DNA of 64,000 nucleotides, from contig JAHQIW010004047.1 in assembly GCA_019055375.1 (NCBI GenBank), forward strand, positions 62,001-126,000, in the 5' to 3' direction. The notes under the pieces are model-generated. The model saw only the letters and a list, made by a program, of their open reading frames with translations, was not told the origin of the DNA and ran no database searches. A program made the translations under genes and the position numbers. Positions 31,437-43,195 of the stretch are shown here, one piece after another (positions within the stretch are counted from its first letter, which is position 1; every line of letters starts with the position of its first letter). This DNA is from Parelaphostrongylus tenuis (Eukaryota; Nematoda; Chromadorea; Rhabditida; Metastrongylidae).

Positions 31437-31640
31437 GATGTGCGTTTGTGGCACGGTAGTTGGAGGCCCGTGAGACTTACACGTGGGTCGATGGTTCGAT
31501 TCTGCCTCAAGGCTCACGAAGCCTTCCCCTCCTCTGGGGTCGGTAATCAAACATGTCTAAGAGGAAAGTAACACTAATTTATTAAAACGCTAGGCTTCCA
31601 CGAGTCTTTGTAAAGACCAGATATGGATTAAATCATCTTA
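31437..31640 (+). mobile_element. tRNA-headed SINE, decayed
   Basis: GGCACGGTAGTTGGAGGC head with B-box-like GGTTCGATTCTG, then CACGAAGCCTTCCCC and TTTGTAAAGACCAGATATGG. Confidence 0.55.
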
Positions 31641-31924
31641 AACTAAGCTAAAATTGAAGAACACACGTTGCATTCTTCAAGGGTAATTGACGGCAAGAGC
31701 TTCTCCTTGATTCTTAATTGAATCATTTTCTTCACAGTCTCTATGATATATAAAGGATATCGCGAGACAATCGTTTTCTGTAACAGCGCGTTGTGAATGC
31801 CGAAAAAATTGAAATGTATTAGAGGAGTTTAGTTCCCTTGTCATGCGTGAGTTGTTTGCGGCAATAATTGAGCACATGATACAATAGCCAGAAAGGAGCT
31901 ATAATAAGTCTAGCTACTCAAACG

Positions 31925-32212
31925 TCATGTGAACGCAATTATGCGTCCTCCAAAGCTATACGTCACTGCCATCAATATCAACAAGCCGAGTACTGCTATG
32001 GTTACCGTCTTATACAATTGTGATAATACATCAACAATATGCCACAAATGTGGCCATTGTATCTTCATTTCAGTTTTGGTGTCTCCATGTAGCCATTTAT
32101 TGGACATTAAGCTAGCCGTATCGGTAAATTTCAAGAACCTACAACCTCGAACCTTGTGATTATGGTGCTGCATGTAGCCGTACATTACTCTTGGACACGA
32201 GCTTGACTGAAG
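31925..32212 (-). CDS. Last exon of a putative type I membrane protein
   Basis: A 96-codon frame opens right after acceptor TTTATTTCAG and ends TGA. It reads SSSCPRVMYGYMQHHNHKVR, GCRFLKFTDTASLMSNKWLH, then a hydrophobic segment TIAVLGLLILMAVTYSF near the end, consistent with a C-terminal membrane anchor. Upstream exon unresolved (VNEK just before a GTAAAC donor is a candidate). Family not recognised. Only in array unit 1. Confidence 0.42.
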   Translation of the reverse strand, partial: LQSSSCPRVMYGYMQHHNHKVRGCRFLKFTDTASLMSNKWLHGDTKTEMKIQWPHLWHIVDVLSQLYKTVTIAVLGLLILMAVTYSFGGRIIAFT

Positions 32213-32730
32213 CTGAAATAAAGTCTCGAATGTTTACCTTCTCGTTCACATGGCACTGTCAGTGTCGCTAATGGCACACTATTTCAGCTTGAGTGGTAGT
32301 TGCTGATGTGCAGGTTATGTGTGCTACGGCTCCTTTGCGCATTTATGACATCCTTGTATGCTTGTCTTGCCGACATGACACTTAACACTATCGACAAACA
32401 CTTCCATAGTCAGATCGTCTTGGATACTAAGGATGATTTCGGCGATCGTCATTCTTGGGATTATTGCTTATACTCCGCCAGTCTTCGTTTGTTGGAATGT
32501 TGTCGATGGCATGATGATAGGTAATTTGTGCGGGGAGTTGCGGAAGAATCAGGAAATGTTTAGTTCATTGCATCTGCAGTTAGCCCGAACCGCTGAAAAA
32601 CAGGTGCATTCTTCCGCAACCTTGCATTGCAGATTTCTGGCTGTAGTTCAATTATTACATTGTAGTAGCGATAATGTGCGCGTAGGCAAGGTCCCAGTTT
32701 GGTCTTCGTTTGAAATGACTGCAACACTGA

Positions 32731-32801
32731 GCATTGGTGGTTCAGTGGTAGAATGCTCGCCTGCCACGCGGGCGACCCGGGTTCGATTCCCGGCCAATGC
32801 A
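32731..32801 (+). tRNA. tRNA-Gly (anticodon GCC)
   Basis: 71 nt. Acceptor GCATTGG/CCAATGC plus A, A box TGGTTCAGTGG, anticodon arm CTCGC-CTGCCAC-GCGGG, T arm CCGGG-TTCGATT-CCCGG with intact B box. It matches the classical nematode tRNA-Gly(GCC) structure. Internal Pol III promoter. No intron. Confidence 0.95.
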
Positions 32802-33546
32802 CTGCGATTTTGTAGCGGCGGTTCAGTGGATTCGTGTTTTGAACTAGTTACCCAGTGATTACCTCAAATTTGAGTGATTAAAGCTTCATTTAAATAGCAA
32901 CATTATTAATATTAATTATTAATAACGAACTTACAACATCATGCAATATAAACACAAACTAGTGAGGAAGACGATCGATAAACATAAAAAAGCAAATCAT
33001 TAATAAGTAGAAACAGTAAACTAAGACACAAGAGATCATAAAACATCGTCGTTCTGGTCTTCTAGGTATTCTCGTGGTGACTCCCAAGATCCCAGGACTC
33101 CTTGGGATTGTCTCAGCCTCTGGGACATCTCGTATCTTGGAGGTCTGGGCTGTGGGGGTTCCTTATAGTGCTGGCTGGCGAGGAGTTCCGCAGACATGAC
33201 GATGGGATGATGAAGTTATTTCCAATGGTCTTACCCTTTTCATACTGTTCCCGAGACGACGTTGGCTATCATTAATTCTCTGCTGGCCTGGGATTGATGG
33301 ATTCGAATCTGGTTCACTCTCGAATTTGCTTACATTCTCCATGGCTTCCAATTTTAATTTGACAAAAGGGCTCAAACTATGCCCAGTTGAGCTTTGATAA
33401 TTGACTATACTATTGCGAATCTGTCAGCTTGGTTCGAGGAGTGTAAGCAGCCAGAGTCATGCATCTTGCATCAATGGTCTATATGATTACACCTGACATG
33501 TTGTGAATTCCCGGTCATAAATCAACATTCCTTGCTACAGTTATAT

Positions 33547-33577
<31 letters not shown>

Positions 33578-34538
33578 TATTCTTTATACACTGATTTTCT
33601 AACTTATGAAGCTATATAGTGGTTGAAGCTAATTTCATATCGTTCGTATATAGATGTGATGGTCGATTTATCGACATCACAATACCGACTACGAAATGCT
33701 TACAGAGACATGACCGAATAACGCAATTTCTTTTTTTTTCCTCTTCTTCTTCTTCTATAACCACAATCGAGATGTTTTGAATGTGTGCGAGGATGGACCG
33801 AAAGTTAAGAGGGCATATAGAAAAAAAAACAATCATTCTACCAAAGGAGTCAATTGAGAGACTGGGTTATAAAGAGAAAAACAGACGTAGCTGTGAAGCC
33901 ATTTGTTTGACAAGTAGTTATGACCGCATGTTTTGATATCCATATAGAGAGTGTACTACGTCAAATGATGCGGCAACAACATAGAATTTCTGGGCGTCGA
34001 TCTCTAGCTGTTTATGTAGTTCGTATTTTCCACAGTCTGTTCAATACTGGATGTGAGGCGAGAGTAGTGAAGACTGTTATCATCATGAAATGAAATATTG
34101 ATAATAATTCATTGAGGCAGTCTAAGCAAAATTAGGAGCGGATCACAAAATACTTGTACGATTTCATTGTGAAAATTTTGCTCCATATACTTTTGAATGT
34201 CGGTTCCAAAAGATGCATAGTCATTGCGTGAGTGTCGTCCAGTTCTGCGACAATTCGCGTGCGCGTCGGCAGCGTTATCGTCTCAGCGTATTCTGGATCT
34301 GATCGCAGTCTTGGTAGAATCGAAGACATTAGCTGAAGATTGACGCGTAATCTTCATTATTTTAGTCAATTTTCGTATTAATTCACGAGTATTTTCGGAT
34401 ATTTTTCTCGATAAGATCTAAATCATCTCAGAGTTCTCTTTAACCCATATAATCGACCGTTTTTGAAACCTCGTGATAACATTCAAATTAATTCCAAAAA
34501 AAAGGAATTTTTTTAGCCTAAACGAGGTTGGTACGCCA

Positions 34539-34587
34539 GGGCCATACACCGGTGTTTCGGAGGTTTCGGCTTCCTCGTCAGTGACCC
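34539..34587 (-). ncRNA. Hammerhead ribozyme (downstream copy)
   Basis: Minus strand: stem I GGGTCA/TGGCCC (six pairs, one G-U), CTGACGA, stem II GGA/TCC with an A-C mismatch, GAAA, stem III ACACCGGTGT (self-complementary), H17 = A. Predicted cut between 34545 and 34544. Confidence 0.72.
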
Positions 34588-34804
34588 CCGCCCCACAGTG
34601 AGCCCGCATTGAAGCAAGGAGGGAGGCGTATTTGGTGATGAAATAGTGTACAATGACACTGGTCCATCACCACTGTTCAGTCGATGGATTTCGGCTGGTA
34701 GACCAAAATTAATCCATATAATCGACTGTTTTTAAAACCTCGTGATAAACATTCAAATCAATTCCAAAAAAGAATGTTTTTAGCCTAAACGAGGTTGTAC
34801 GCCA

Positions 34805-34853
34805 GGGCCATACACCGGTGTTTCGGAGCTTTCGGCCTCCTCGTCAGTGACCC
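34805..34853 (-). ncRNA. Hammerhead ribozyme (upstream copy)
   Basis: As the copy 266 bp away, but stem II is fully paired GGAG/CTCC with loop GCCGAAAG. Stem I GGGTCA/TGGCCC; stem III palindrome ACACCGGTGT. The best-formed hammerhead in the window. Predicted cut between 34811 and 34810. Confidence 0.78.
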
Positions 34854-34887
34854 CCGCCCCACATTACACATTTCGCATTCTCTTTCA

Positions 34888-35694
34888 CCGGTTAAGGATC
34901 GGAGGACCCAGAAGGCGTGTTTGGCTCCATCTCCTGGCCGCGCCCCCACCAATCACATCTTTCCTTTGATAAATGATCGTGATAGTGATAGGGATGGCAG
35001 TGCTAGTGATGGTAAAGATAGTGATTTTGATCATAGTGATAGTGATGGTAGTGATAGTTATGATAGTGATAGTGGCAGTAGTGATAGCGATGATATGGCA
35101 GTGATGGTAGTGATAGTGAACATAGTGATAGTGAGGGTAGTGATAATGCTAGCGATATTGAGGATAGTGATAATGATAGTGACAATGGTAGTGGTAGTGA
35201 TAGTGACAGTGATAGTGATAATGATGGTTATCATTATCATCGTCATCATTATCATTATTATCATTAACGTTATCATTATCATTATCATGACAACTGTGAT
35301 AAAGATGATAGTGATAATGGTGACATGATAATAATAATAATGATAATGATAACTACCATTATGACTACAACTGTCACTACCATTATCACTGTCACCATCA
35401 CTATCATTATCATATCATCATTATCACTGCCACTATCATTACCACTATCACTGTCACTATCACTATCATTCTGATCACTATCAATATCATCAGTGCCACT
35501 ATCACTACCGCCACTATCACACTGATCACTGTCACGATTATCATTATCACTCTGATCATCATCACTATCATCACTATCACTATCATCACTATCACTATCA
35601 CTATCATCCTAATTACTATCATGATCATCTATCAAAGCGCAGACGTGATTGGTGGGGCCAGACGCGCCTTCTGGATCCTCTGGTCCTTAAGCGG
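34888..35694. mobile_element. Fold-back element with GATAGT/ACTATC arms, copy 1
   Basis: Terminal inverted repeats of about 90 bp (left CCGGTTAAGGATC...CCACCAATCAC; right inverted equivalent ending CTTAAGCGG) enclose GATAGT-rich repeats in the left half and ACTATC-rich repeats in the right half. The whole element could fold into one long hairpin. The Asp/Ser, Tyr/His and Ile/Val/Met open frames through it are repeat artefacts. Confidence 0.75.
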
Positions 35695-38159
35695 TTGAAT
35701 AATTCGCAATGCCATGTCGATTACTGTGTTAACCAAAGAATGACACAAGCAAAAAAACATATTTGAGCTCACTTGTTACTCTTCAGCACTCATACTGCAA
35801 CAACAATATTCTTTCAAACATCAGATGTTTGCACATCTCAACTCGTTTTTCTTTTCGAGTGTGTATAATAACGAACAGAGATTCATTGATGTACATCTCA
35901 CCTCCGATCGATTTTTATTCATACACTAGTATGCTAACACTAAGCATCGGACTTAAAAAGCTTTTCTTCACACATGATAGTTTGCAAGAAATCTCCTATG
36001 TATGAGTGTTAGAGGCACTTATTAGCAGTGAAAGTAGACAACAAAAAAGAGTTAGAAAACACTTTCTATATGCGTTACGAATCTTTTCTGCTAAATGGCG
36101 ACATGTGAAAAAACGGTCTCTCTCGCTGAACAACGATCTTCCGCCGCACTTTAGTAATCATTCGAAAGCTTAAATCTTTGGCCACTGCGCTACGTGGCTG
36201 TTTTTTGAAAAGCATGGTTTTAACGCCGTTGCATAAAGGAACTATTTGTCTTTCACATGGGCGTTTCTTCGCGATTCAGCACTGGAATTATTGCGTGCTC
36301 CGATCGCAAAGTCGATGCTGCTAAAATCTCAGGGCCGAACTAGGCTGCCAAGATCGAGTCGAACCAAAATGACGATCTGTACCTACAACGCAAGAACCCT
36401 TGCTCACGAATCCGCTGTAGAAGATCTACTAATTCAAGCAAGAAGAAGGTACGACGTCATTGGCTTGGCTGAGACGAGAAGGCGCCATCCTTTTCACGCT
36501 GTTTATGACACCGGAGAAGAACTGTTCCTTGGTACATGCGATCGCAGAGGTGTCGGCGGCGTAGGCGTCCTCGTCAAATCGAATTTGACCGTGAGCATTG
36601 ATCCGTCCGAACAACTAACAACCCGTATCGGACGATTACGGTTGAAACGATGTGGTTCTATGCCGGCTTTGACCATCTTCGTTGCTTAAGCACCAACATC
36701 AAGCTATGACGAAGACGAAGTCGAAGCGTTCTACATGGACCTCGAAAATTCTTCTGAGAAGATCATACATTCTTCAAGGTCATTCTCGGAGATTTTAATG
36801 CAAAAATTGGACCTAGAAGAACGTCTGAAGAACGTCACATGGGGACTCTCGGACTAGAATGGAATGAACAGGGTGAGGGGCTATCTGAGTTTATCATGAC
36901 GACTCAAGCCATACCATAACGAAATAGATCACGTCATAGTAAATCGAAGGTTTTGCCTGACCGACGTCGCTGTCGTTCCTAAGTTCTACACGGGATCTGA
37001 CCATCACCTCCTTCGCGCAACGTTCCGTTTTTCGAGGAGAGGAGAGAAAGCCGCTAAATTCAAACAACAAAGTCCCAGAACTACCATAAACTGGGATGTA
37101 TTCAAATCATTAGTCGGCTCTTGGGAAGATACCGTTGTCGGTAACATCGACAAAGAATACCATCGACTCGTTGAGTATCTTCACGTTAGCGCTATGAAAG
37201 CCGAGAGTCCTAAGGTCACGAAGAGACGTTTGTCTCCACAGACACTCGAGCTGATGCGTCAGGAGGAATCGCACGAGCTGCAGGCAACCGAAAGCTCACG
37301 TCCGAACTTACGAAACGCTGCAAAGATGCTATCATAGAAGACCTCAACGAAAGACGAGCAACAGCTATGACAGAAGCTGGGAAGAGCATTCGCAAAGCGC
37401 AGTGAGTCTTCGCCAATCATAAGACCAAAATGACTGCACTACGAAACTATGACGAGACACTTACAGCTTCGAGAAGGGCTATGGAGAAAATCATCCACCA
37501 ATATTACTCGAATCTCTTCGCTAGCTATGTCCTCTTACCGTAATATAAATTGAAAGAGGACGAACATGTCGTTCCACCGGTCCTCTCTTCCAAAATCCGA
37601 CATGCTATATCGTCGGTGTAAATCAGAACAACACCCGGTGCAGACAAGAATTAGACTAGAACACCTGACGAACCTGCCACCAGTTCCCATTAACACCGTG
37701 GCTTGGCTCTTCACTCGCTACCTGTCAGAACGCAAGGTCCCTATTCAATGGAAAACCAGCAAGACCGTATTGTTGTTCAAAAAGGGAGACCTTCACGATT
37801 AGGCAATCATCGCCCAATCTGCTTGCTGTTTGTTGTCTATAAACTCTTTACTCGAGTCATCCTAAAGAGGAATGACAGAAAACTCGACGAAGGACAGCCA
37901 TGCGAACAAGCAGGTTTCCGAAAAGGATTTAGTACCATAGACCACATCCATACGATTACAAGACTCATCGAAGTTTCACGAGAGTACAAACAACCACTCC
38001 GTCTCACCTTCATCGATCTGAAGAAAGCCGTCGATTCAGTGGAAATAATTCAAAAGTTCGACTTTCTATAAACCTCGGCATAATCAATTGATATATGAAA
38101 ATGGAGAAAACTTATCTTGATTAGCTGACGCGAGGTTGGTAAAACAGTTGTAGAAATTC

Positions 38160-38194
38160 GGCTGACGTTTCGGCGACCCGCCTTCTTCAGAGCC
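38160..38194 (-). ncRNA. Hammerhead ribozyme-like motif (left arm of palindrome)
   Basis: Minus strand: GGCT-CTGAAGA-A-GGCG-GGT-CGCC-GAAA-CG-TC-AGCC. Stem I GGCT/AGCC, stem III ACGU, H17 = C. The extra A before stem II is a departure from the standard core. Confidence 0.6.
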
Positions 38195-38261
38195 TGGACG
38201 TATATAGTATTAGTCTATATACTTTAGACTTTTTTAGTTAGACTAATACTATATACGTCCA

Positions 38262-38296
38262 GGCTCTGAAGAAGGCGGGTCGCCGAAACGTCAGCC
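38262..38296 (+). ncRNA. Hammerhead ribozyme-like motif (right arm of palindrome)
   Basis: Identical to the left-arm motif on the other strand. A transcript crossing both arms would instead form a 129-bp hairpin, which could mask the ribozymes. Confidence 0.6.
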
Positions 38297-39465
38297 GAAT
38301 TTCTACAACTGTTTTACCAACCTCGCGTCAGCTAATCAAGATAAGTTTTCTCCATTTTCATATATCAGTGGAAATAGAAGCGGTTATAGAGGCTCTGGAT
38401 AACCAGGGCATCCCTACTCGGTACATAATGATCCTTCGTGAGCTTTATGAAGATTTCACGACCAAAATAGCTCCATTCTACAACAATATCACCACTGACG
38501 TAAGAAGAGGGGTTCGACAAGGCGATACGATTTTGCCAAAACTATTCACTGCCACCCTACAAAACGTCATGCGAACATTAGAAAGGGACGATATGGGAGT
38601 GAAAATTGACGGTCGACAATTAAACCATCTTCGCTTTGCTGATGATATCGTTCTCATAACATCAAACATCAATCAAGCGGAACGAATGTTGACCGATTTC
38701 GATAACGCCTGTGGAAAGTTTGGTCTTCAACTAAATCTGACGAATACGATGTTCATGAGGAACGGATGGGTTTCGAATGCCCTATTCATGCTCAAAGGAA
38801 CGACAATGTCCGAATGCTCCAGTTACGTCTATCTAGGTCGTGAAATCAACATGATGAACGACCTAGCCCCAGAGTTGGGCAGGAGGAAAGGAGCGGCTTG
38901 GGGAACGTTCAAGAGCATCGAAGATGTGGTGAAGAGGACAAAGAACATCCGCCTCCGTGCCCACCTTTTCGACTCGACAATTATCCCTGCCCTAACGTAT
39001 GCAGCAGAAACCTGGTCGCTACGTAAGCAGGATGAAAAATCACTAGGCGTTATCGAACGCGCAGTGGAAAGGACGATGGCAGGAGTATCCCTTATCTCGC
39101 AAATAAGAAAAAGGATCCGAAGTTCCGATCTACGTCAACGATCGAAAATCAGAGACGCCGTTCTACACAACAGGATATCGAAAATAAGGTGGGCCGGATA
39201 CGTGATGCGTTTCAACGACAACCGATGGACGAAGCCGTTACCGAGTGGATTCCTCGGGACGTCAAGCACTCTAAAGGGAGACCCCTGACCCTTTGGTCCG
39301 ATTTCTTCACGAAAACGATAGAAGAAAGATATGATGCTCAGCGAATCCCTAGAGCGAGGAGGACCCACTGGGCTACTCTTGCACGCGATAGGGAAAAATG
39401 GAAGAGTTGCTGGTACCCGCTCGAGTCACTCGACGATCAACGGGACGACTGGTGATAGAGGTAAT

Positions 39466-40120
39466 GTAATAGAAAGGGTTGCGTGATATGTTCCGACGGT
39501 AGAGATGACGACTGCATGAGCATGAGTGCTACCTTATTTCTTGTAAGACATGTGGTGACGATTACCTTTACGAAACAAGCCGACCACTTTATCACCTCAT
39601 TAAAGAACACGTAGGCGGAAAGTCGACTAAAGATTCAAGGAAACCTCTAAGTACACAAGGATACAAAGGCACAACGATGGCGACTTCGAGGTAGTAGTAG
39701 TCAAATTCCGAGAAGACGAATCGAAAACATCGGCCCCAAAAACCCTCGAAGTTTTCTGGATAAATTCTAGAAATTCACAAATGATCAAAAAGGGAGAGTG
39801 GCTTAGTCTAACCGACCACATGGCGCCTTATCACCTTCTCTCAGATTTTTTTTCTAATCTGGTACCAGGTGATACCCTTGTTCGATTTGACGTAGTGACA
39901 TGAGGGAGGGGTGTTCATAGGACACCTTGTGCAGAGAAACATAGGCAGTACCTAGACTAGACAACACGGTGACTGGCTTTTCTTGAATAATGTCGCTTAC
40001 TGATGCCATAGAATTCCAACGTGTTTTTCCATAATAATATACGTGATTATATGAATGATGTTTTACAATAATACCCTTCATACTCTAGTAAAGCGACCGC
40101 GCCAAAACGTCAGCCACCAT
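39466..40120 (+). pseudogene. Penelope-like element fragment (GIY-YIG end), copy 1
   Basis: YLISCKTCGDDYLYETSRPL and HLIKEHVGGKSTKDS, then EDESKTSAPKTLEVFWINSR: the PLE nuclease with frameshifts. It ends in a decayed hammerhead-type module (GCGACCGCGCCAAAACGTCA, about 40095). It follows the RTE 3' end directly. Copies at 51085-51745 and 62880-63870. Confidence 0.7.
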
Positions 40121-41404
40121 ATTCAAGAAGGGCAATCGATCGAAAAAGTGGCACTAACCTGAAAAAGGCTCAAAATATGGATTAGTTCCCAGACTATCCT
40201 TTTCTTTTTTTCAATTTAGAATTTTTTCTCCACTTTGAAAGAAACTCCAAATACGACGTATGACTCTGATATTACAAGATCTCCTCCACACGTTCACGTG
40301 CTTTTTGTGCTTCCGAAGCGAAGTAATAGCGAAAAAAAAAGCTGCTGATGTAAACGTAATTTCATTTTGAATGTTACGGCGTTATAAAAAGACTTTTTCG
40401 GGATGCGGCCACGTAGCGCAGTAGTCAAAGGTTCTAGCTTTCGAATGATTGCTAACACTCTTATGGAACGTTCTTGTCCAGCGTAAGGGCTCGATCTTCA
40501 TATGTCTCCGTATAGCATACAAGGACTCAAGATTAATAAATTATGGAAATTGATCATCAGGTAAAGCTGGTTCCCGTACAACTACACGATAGGGAAGGCA
40601 AGGACTTGAAAAACTTATGAAGCAAACTTCTCCTGTAATTCAGGGGAACGCTTTTCTTAATTTGACGACTTTTGGCAAATTTCGCTATCTACATGATTCG
40701 ACTTCGCATGTTTGCCATGATATGAGGATCCCAGCAATTCTTGCATTGGGTCGTTTCTTTGCATACAATACCTAGGAAGGTCTTCAAGTTCTTGCATGTC
40801 GATCCGGCCTGCTTCTTCAAGATTTCCATGTCGTCACGTATATCGCTGGATACTGATCAGGGCATTTTACCTGAAATTCTGGGTTAGCCGTGAGAGAAGC
40901 TTTCTAGAGAAATGGTAGAAGTAGGCCTGTTGCAGGCAAGGCTGGTACCAATACTTCGACCCCGGAGGAATAAATTCGAACGGTTGAACCAGCAGTCAGA
41001 TGGTATGTAAGGCAGTCGATTGTTTTACTTGATGTGTCGGAAGAACAGAAATAACAAACGCACAATATTCCACAATGACGACACAGTCTAGGGTACAACT
41101 TTAATGCTGATGTAACACTCTGCCTCCTACTGCACACAATTTCGTCTGTTCTGCTACTTTATTGCGACACAAACCTCGAATACACACAAAAAAATTTGTT
41201 GGTGCATGTAAAAAATCAAAGTCTTGTTTTGAAATTTAGCGTATAATAAAGCTGAAGGATCTTCCATCATGCCTGCTTAACGAAGTTTCTGACGCATAAG
41301 TTAACGGAATAAGAATTGCGGAGTCGAGAGAGTAGATACGGCGGTACGCGTCTGTAGTCCTCTCCGCTACATCGACCACTCTCTTGAATGCTTCTTAGCT
41401 ACAC

Positions 41405-41686
41405 TCACCTCTTCCAGCTTGACCCTGAAGCCTGGTCCTTGATCATATTGACTTTCCGATGTGAGTAGACGCAATTGCAGCAGGAGAACATATTCATTGC
41501 ACAAGAGTTCTCATATGCGACTAAAACTTGAAACCTAGTATTTCGTGTCAGGACTCTAGCCGCCGCTACGCCTTTCCGAGGTTCATCGTATACCGTCGTT
41601 AGAGTAAACATTGGGCAGCAAAACAATTTCGTGAAATTTACTCGAGTAATAACTTTTCTACCAACGATGTCGATGTCGGCCGCCAT
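41405..41686 (-). CDS. Uncharacterised 93-codon exon with cysteine pairs
   Basis: The frame starts at ATG (MAADIDIVGRKVITRVNFTK) and contains KLFCCPMF, DEPRKGVAAARVL and AMNMFSCCNCVYSHRKVNMI. It ends at SSWKR before a perfect donor GTGAGTGT. The paralogue at about 53030-53310 has lost the ATG, carries frameshifts and has the donor changed to GGGAGT. Family not recognised; a 3' partner exon was not found. Confidence 0.35.
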   Translation of the reverse strand: MAADIDIVGRKVITRVNFTKLFCCPMFTLTTVYDEPRKGVAAARVLTRNTRFQVLVAYENSCAMNMFSCCNCVYSHRKVNMIKDQASGSSWKR

Positions 41687-43195
41687 TCATTATGCCTGTC
41701 TGATGCTTGATCAAGAGCGAATGAAATATAGCGTACAATTTCTTCTAATTCTTTTCTATTTCATTCTAAATCGCGTATGGCAAAATTAAGGATAATCTGT
41801 TCATAGTTTAGACGGAATGCTTTCAGCATCTCACAGTTGATTAGTAGACAACAGTCTGAGAAATTCCGTGGGCTTTCAAGATGTTCCACCTAACTTATTA
41901 CATTCTCAACTGATTTTTAGAACAAGTTTTTGCTATTACTATAGTCAGAGAAAAACTTCACTAGGCACACTGAGGTTGAATTGAGGCTGATTTTCATGAT
42001 ACAGCAAAATGAAAGTCGCTGATCACCCGGTTATGGTGCAATGGTCGCTATGTTTTTTTTTTGTTGCTAAGATGCAACATTGTGTCCTTCAATTTGAGTC
42101 ATTCAGCATTCAACGTCAACAACTATTGCATAGAATGATGGACGAAAAAACTGTGGTGTTCCTTTCCTATCGGCTGAAATTCTTTTACTAGCCCTAGTAT
42201 CTTTTTGAAATTGATAGAGGAATATTACGTTGAAACTGGCTGTCACTTAGAAATTCATCCGAAGCGATACAGAACTGTTTGTTCAGCTAGATTTTGCGTT
42301 CATAATTTTCCCATAAAAGAGCCGATGATTTGACGACGCTCAATCTACTTTCGATTTGTAATTCGTGTCTAGAAAAATTATCACTTTATTTGAGAGATAT
42401 CTTTACTGTTCTCTACTATAAGAGCAATATCACTCACATGGATACGTAAACGCCTTCCGCAAAAAAAGTTTCTATTACTCACCTGTGGACTTTTGAATGA
42501 GAGCTCTTCAGAAAATACACGCAAGTCTCTTGATCAGTGATTCTTCAAACTGATGAACAACTTTTTTCTTATCTAATGGTGAAAATGCTGAGGTGCTAAT
42601 AATCGGTTTAATGTGTATCACAACACTACCGTGATTGAGTGCCTGAAATCGCCAATTGAAGCCCACCGATGTTTTTTGTTGAAATATTTCTTATAAACAG
42701 ACACTTTTCCGAATTCTGTTTAAGGTTGGCATGTATAGCAAACCTCCTATGGGAGCTTTGCTATCTTTTCCGAAAGTGCATGATAATTTAGGCAACGCAG
42801 ATGGCCCATGACCTTAGAGAGGAGATGGTCCATCAATGATCTTTCGTCATAACAAAGTGGCGAGGGTGCCACCCAGCTGCCTCCAACCTCAACAGTCAGT
42901 TCAATCGCCGTACATCATCCGAACTGTCCGTTTGACCTTCACTTGGACCACCTCACCTCAATTCATTATCGATCCATAATTGCTCTCTTCATACAATCTC
43001 GTTGTCGTGTATCTAAACGTTATCGTAATGTTGCGTTCTTTTAACAGTCAAATGAACTTAACAGGACTGTGAGCGGAACTTATCACTTTCGTGGCGGAGA
43101 GAACTCAGGCTATGCTCGGCCTACCACCGCGGTTAAGGTATTCAGCTCATACATAATCATTAGTGACCTCACGATTATGATCCCGTATCAAAAGG

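Larger units (their letters stand above)
29398..32423. other. 3-kb segment present only in array unit 1
   Basis: In the other copy, 58848 joins directly across what are 29397 and 32424 here (CCGAAGGT then CTATACTAAGGATGATTTC). It holds a TIR element, a SINE and a membrane-protein exon, so either the third unit lost it or unit 1 gained it. No gene is seen at 29398-30140. Confidence 0.7.
34434..34885 (-). mobile_element. Retrozyme-like insertion: 266-bp direct repeat with two hammerheads
   Basis: The insert 34442-34877 is flanked by TTCTCTTT (34434-34441 and 34878-34885), an apparent 8-bp target duplication. Paralogous block B copy 3 lacks it (60850-60870 runs TTCTCTTTAATTGGTTAAGG). It comprises about 1.6 copies of a unit starting (C/T)CCATATAATCGAC; each copy carries a minus-strand hammerhead. 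Known: retrozymes are small non-autonomous retroelements with tandem type I hammerheads whose transcripts cleave into unit-length, often circular RNAs. Inference: this is a member or relative. Confidence 0.65.
32424..36310. repeat. Duplicated block B, copy 1 (paralogue 58849-62425)
   Basis: Collinear with 58849-62425. Contains tRNA-Gly, a (TA)n tract (33554-33580) that is contracted in the paralogue, and the fold-back element. It also has the frame 32433-32858 (MISAIVILGIIAYTPPVFVC), which is frameshifted in the paralogue. No other gene is supported at 32860-34430. Confidence 0.85.
38048..38364. mobile_element. Palindromic hammerhead-pair insertion inside RTE
   Basis: The 12-bp direct repeat TCAGTGGAAATA at 38036-38047 and 38365-38376 marks a target duplication; RTE copy 2 lacks the insert. 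Arms 38089-38217 and 38239-38367 (129 nt each, no mismatch seen; the last 3 nt overlap the duplication) enclose a 21-nt loop. Each arm carries one hammerhead motif on opposite strands, directed outward. About 40 bp of unpaired sequence lies at the left end. Confidence 0.8.
36311..39465 (+). pseudogene. RTE-type non-LTR retrotransposon, copy 1 (endonuclease + RT), broken
   Basis: APE endonuclease start TICTYNARTL, AETRR and DRRGVGGVGVLVKSN (frame 36246-36689), then a TAA at 36687 where copy 2 has TGC. GDFNAK- and GSDHH-type motifs follow in other frames. RT domain: motif A TFIDLKKAVDS, interrupted at 38048 by a palindromic insertion, then GVRQGD and catalytic FADD (about 38633-38644). The 3' segment [10 protein letters not shown] then jumps frame to EWIPRDVKHSKGRPLTLWSD. 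Known: RTE elements encode APE + RT. Stops, frameshifts and the insertion make it inactive. Confidence 0.85.
36105..40508. mobile_element. Nested insertion complex in a divergent family-T TIR element
   Basis: The left end (about 36105-36190: AAAACGGTCTCTCTCGCTGA, AATCATTCGAAAGCT) and right end (about 40410-40508: GCTTTCGAATGATTGCTAAC) are inverted and resemble the family-T ends. Inside lie the RTE element and a PLE fragment. Equivalent ends occur at 62205-62290 and 52015-52115. Confidence 0.5.

Noticed and set aside
40904..41137. 77-codon minus frame recurring at 52505-52738
   Set aside because: Both copies are open, but similarity is expected from the duplication; no start or splice context and SINE-like sequence nearby.
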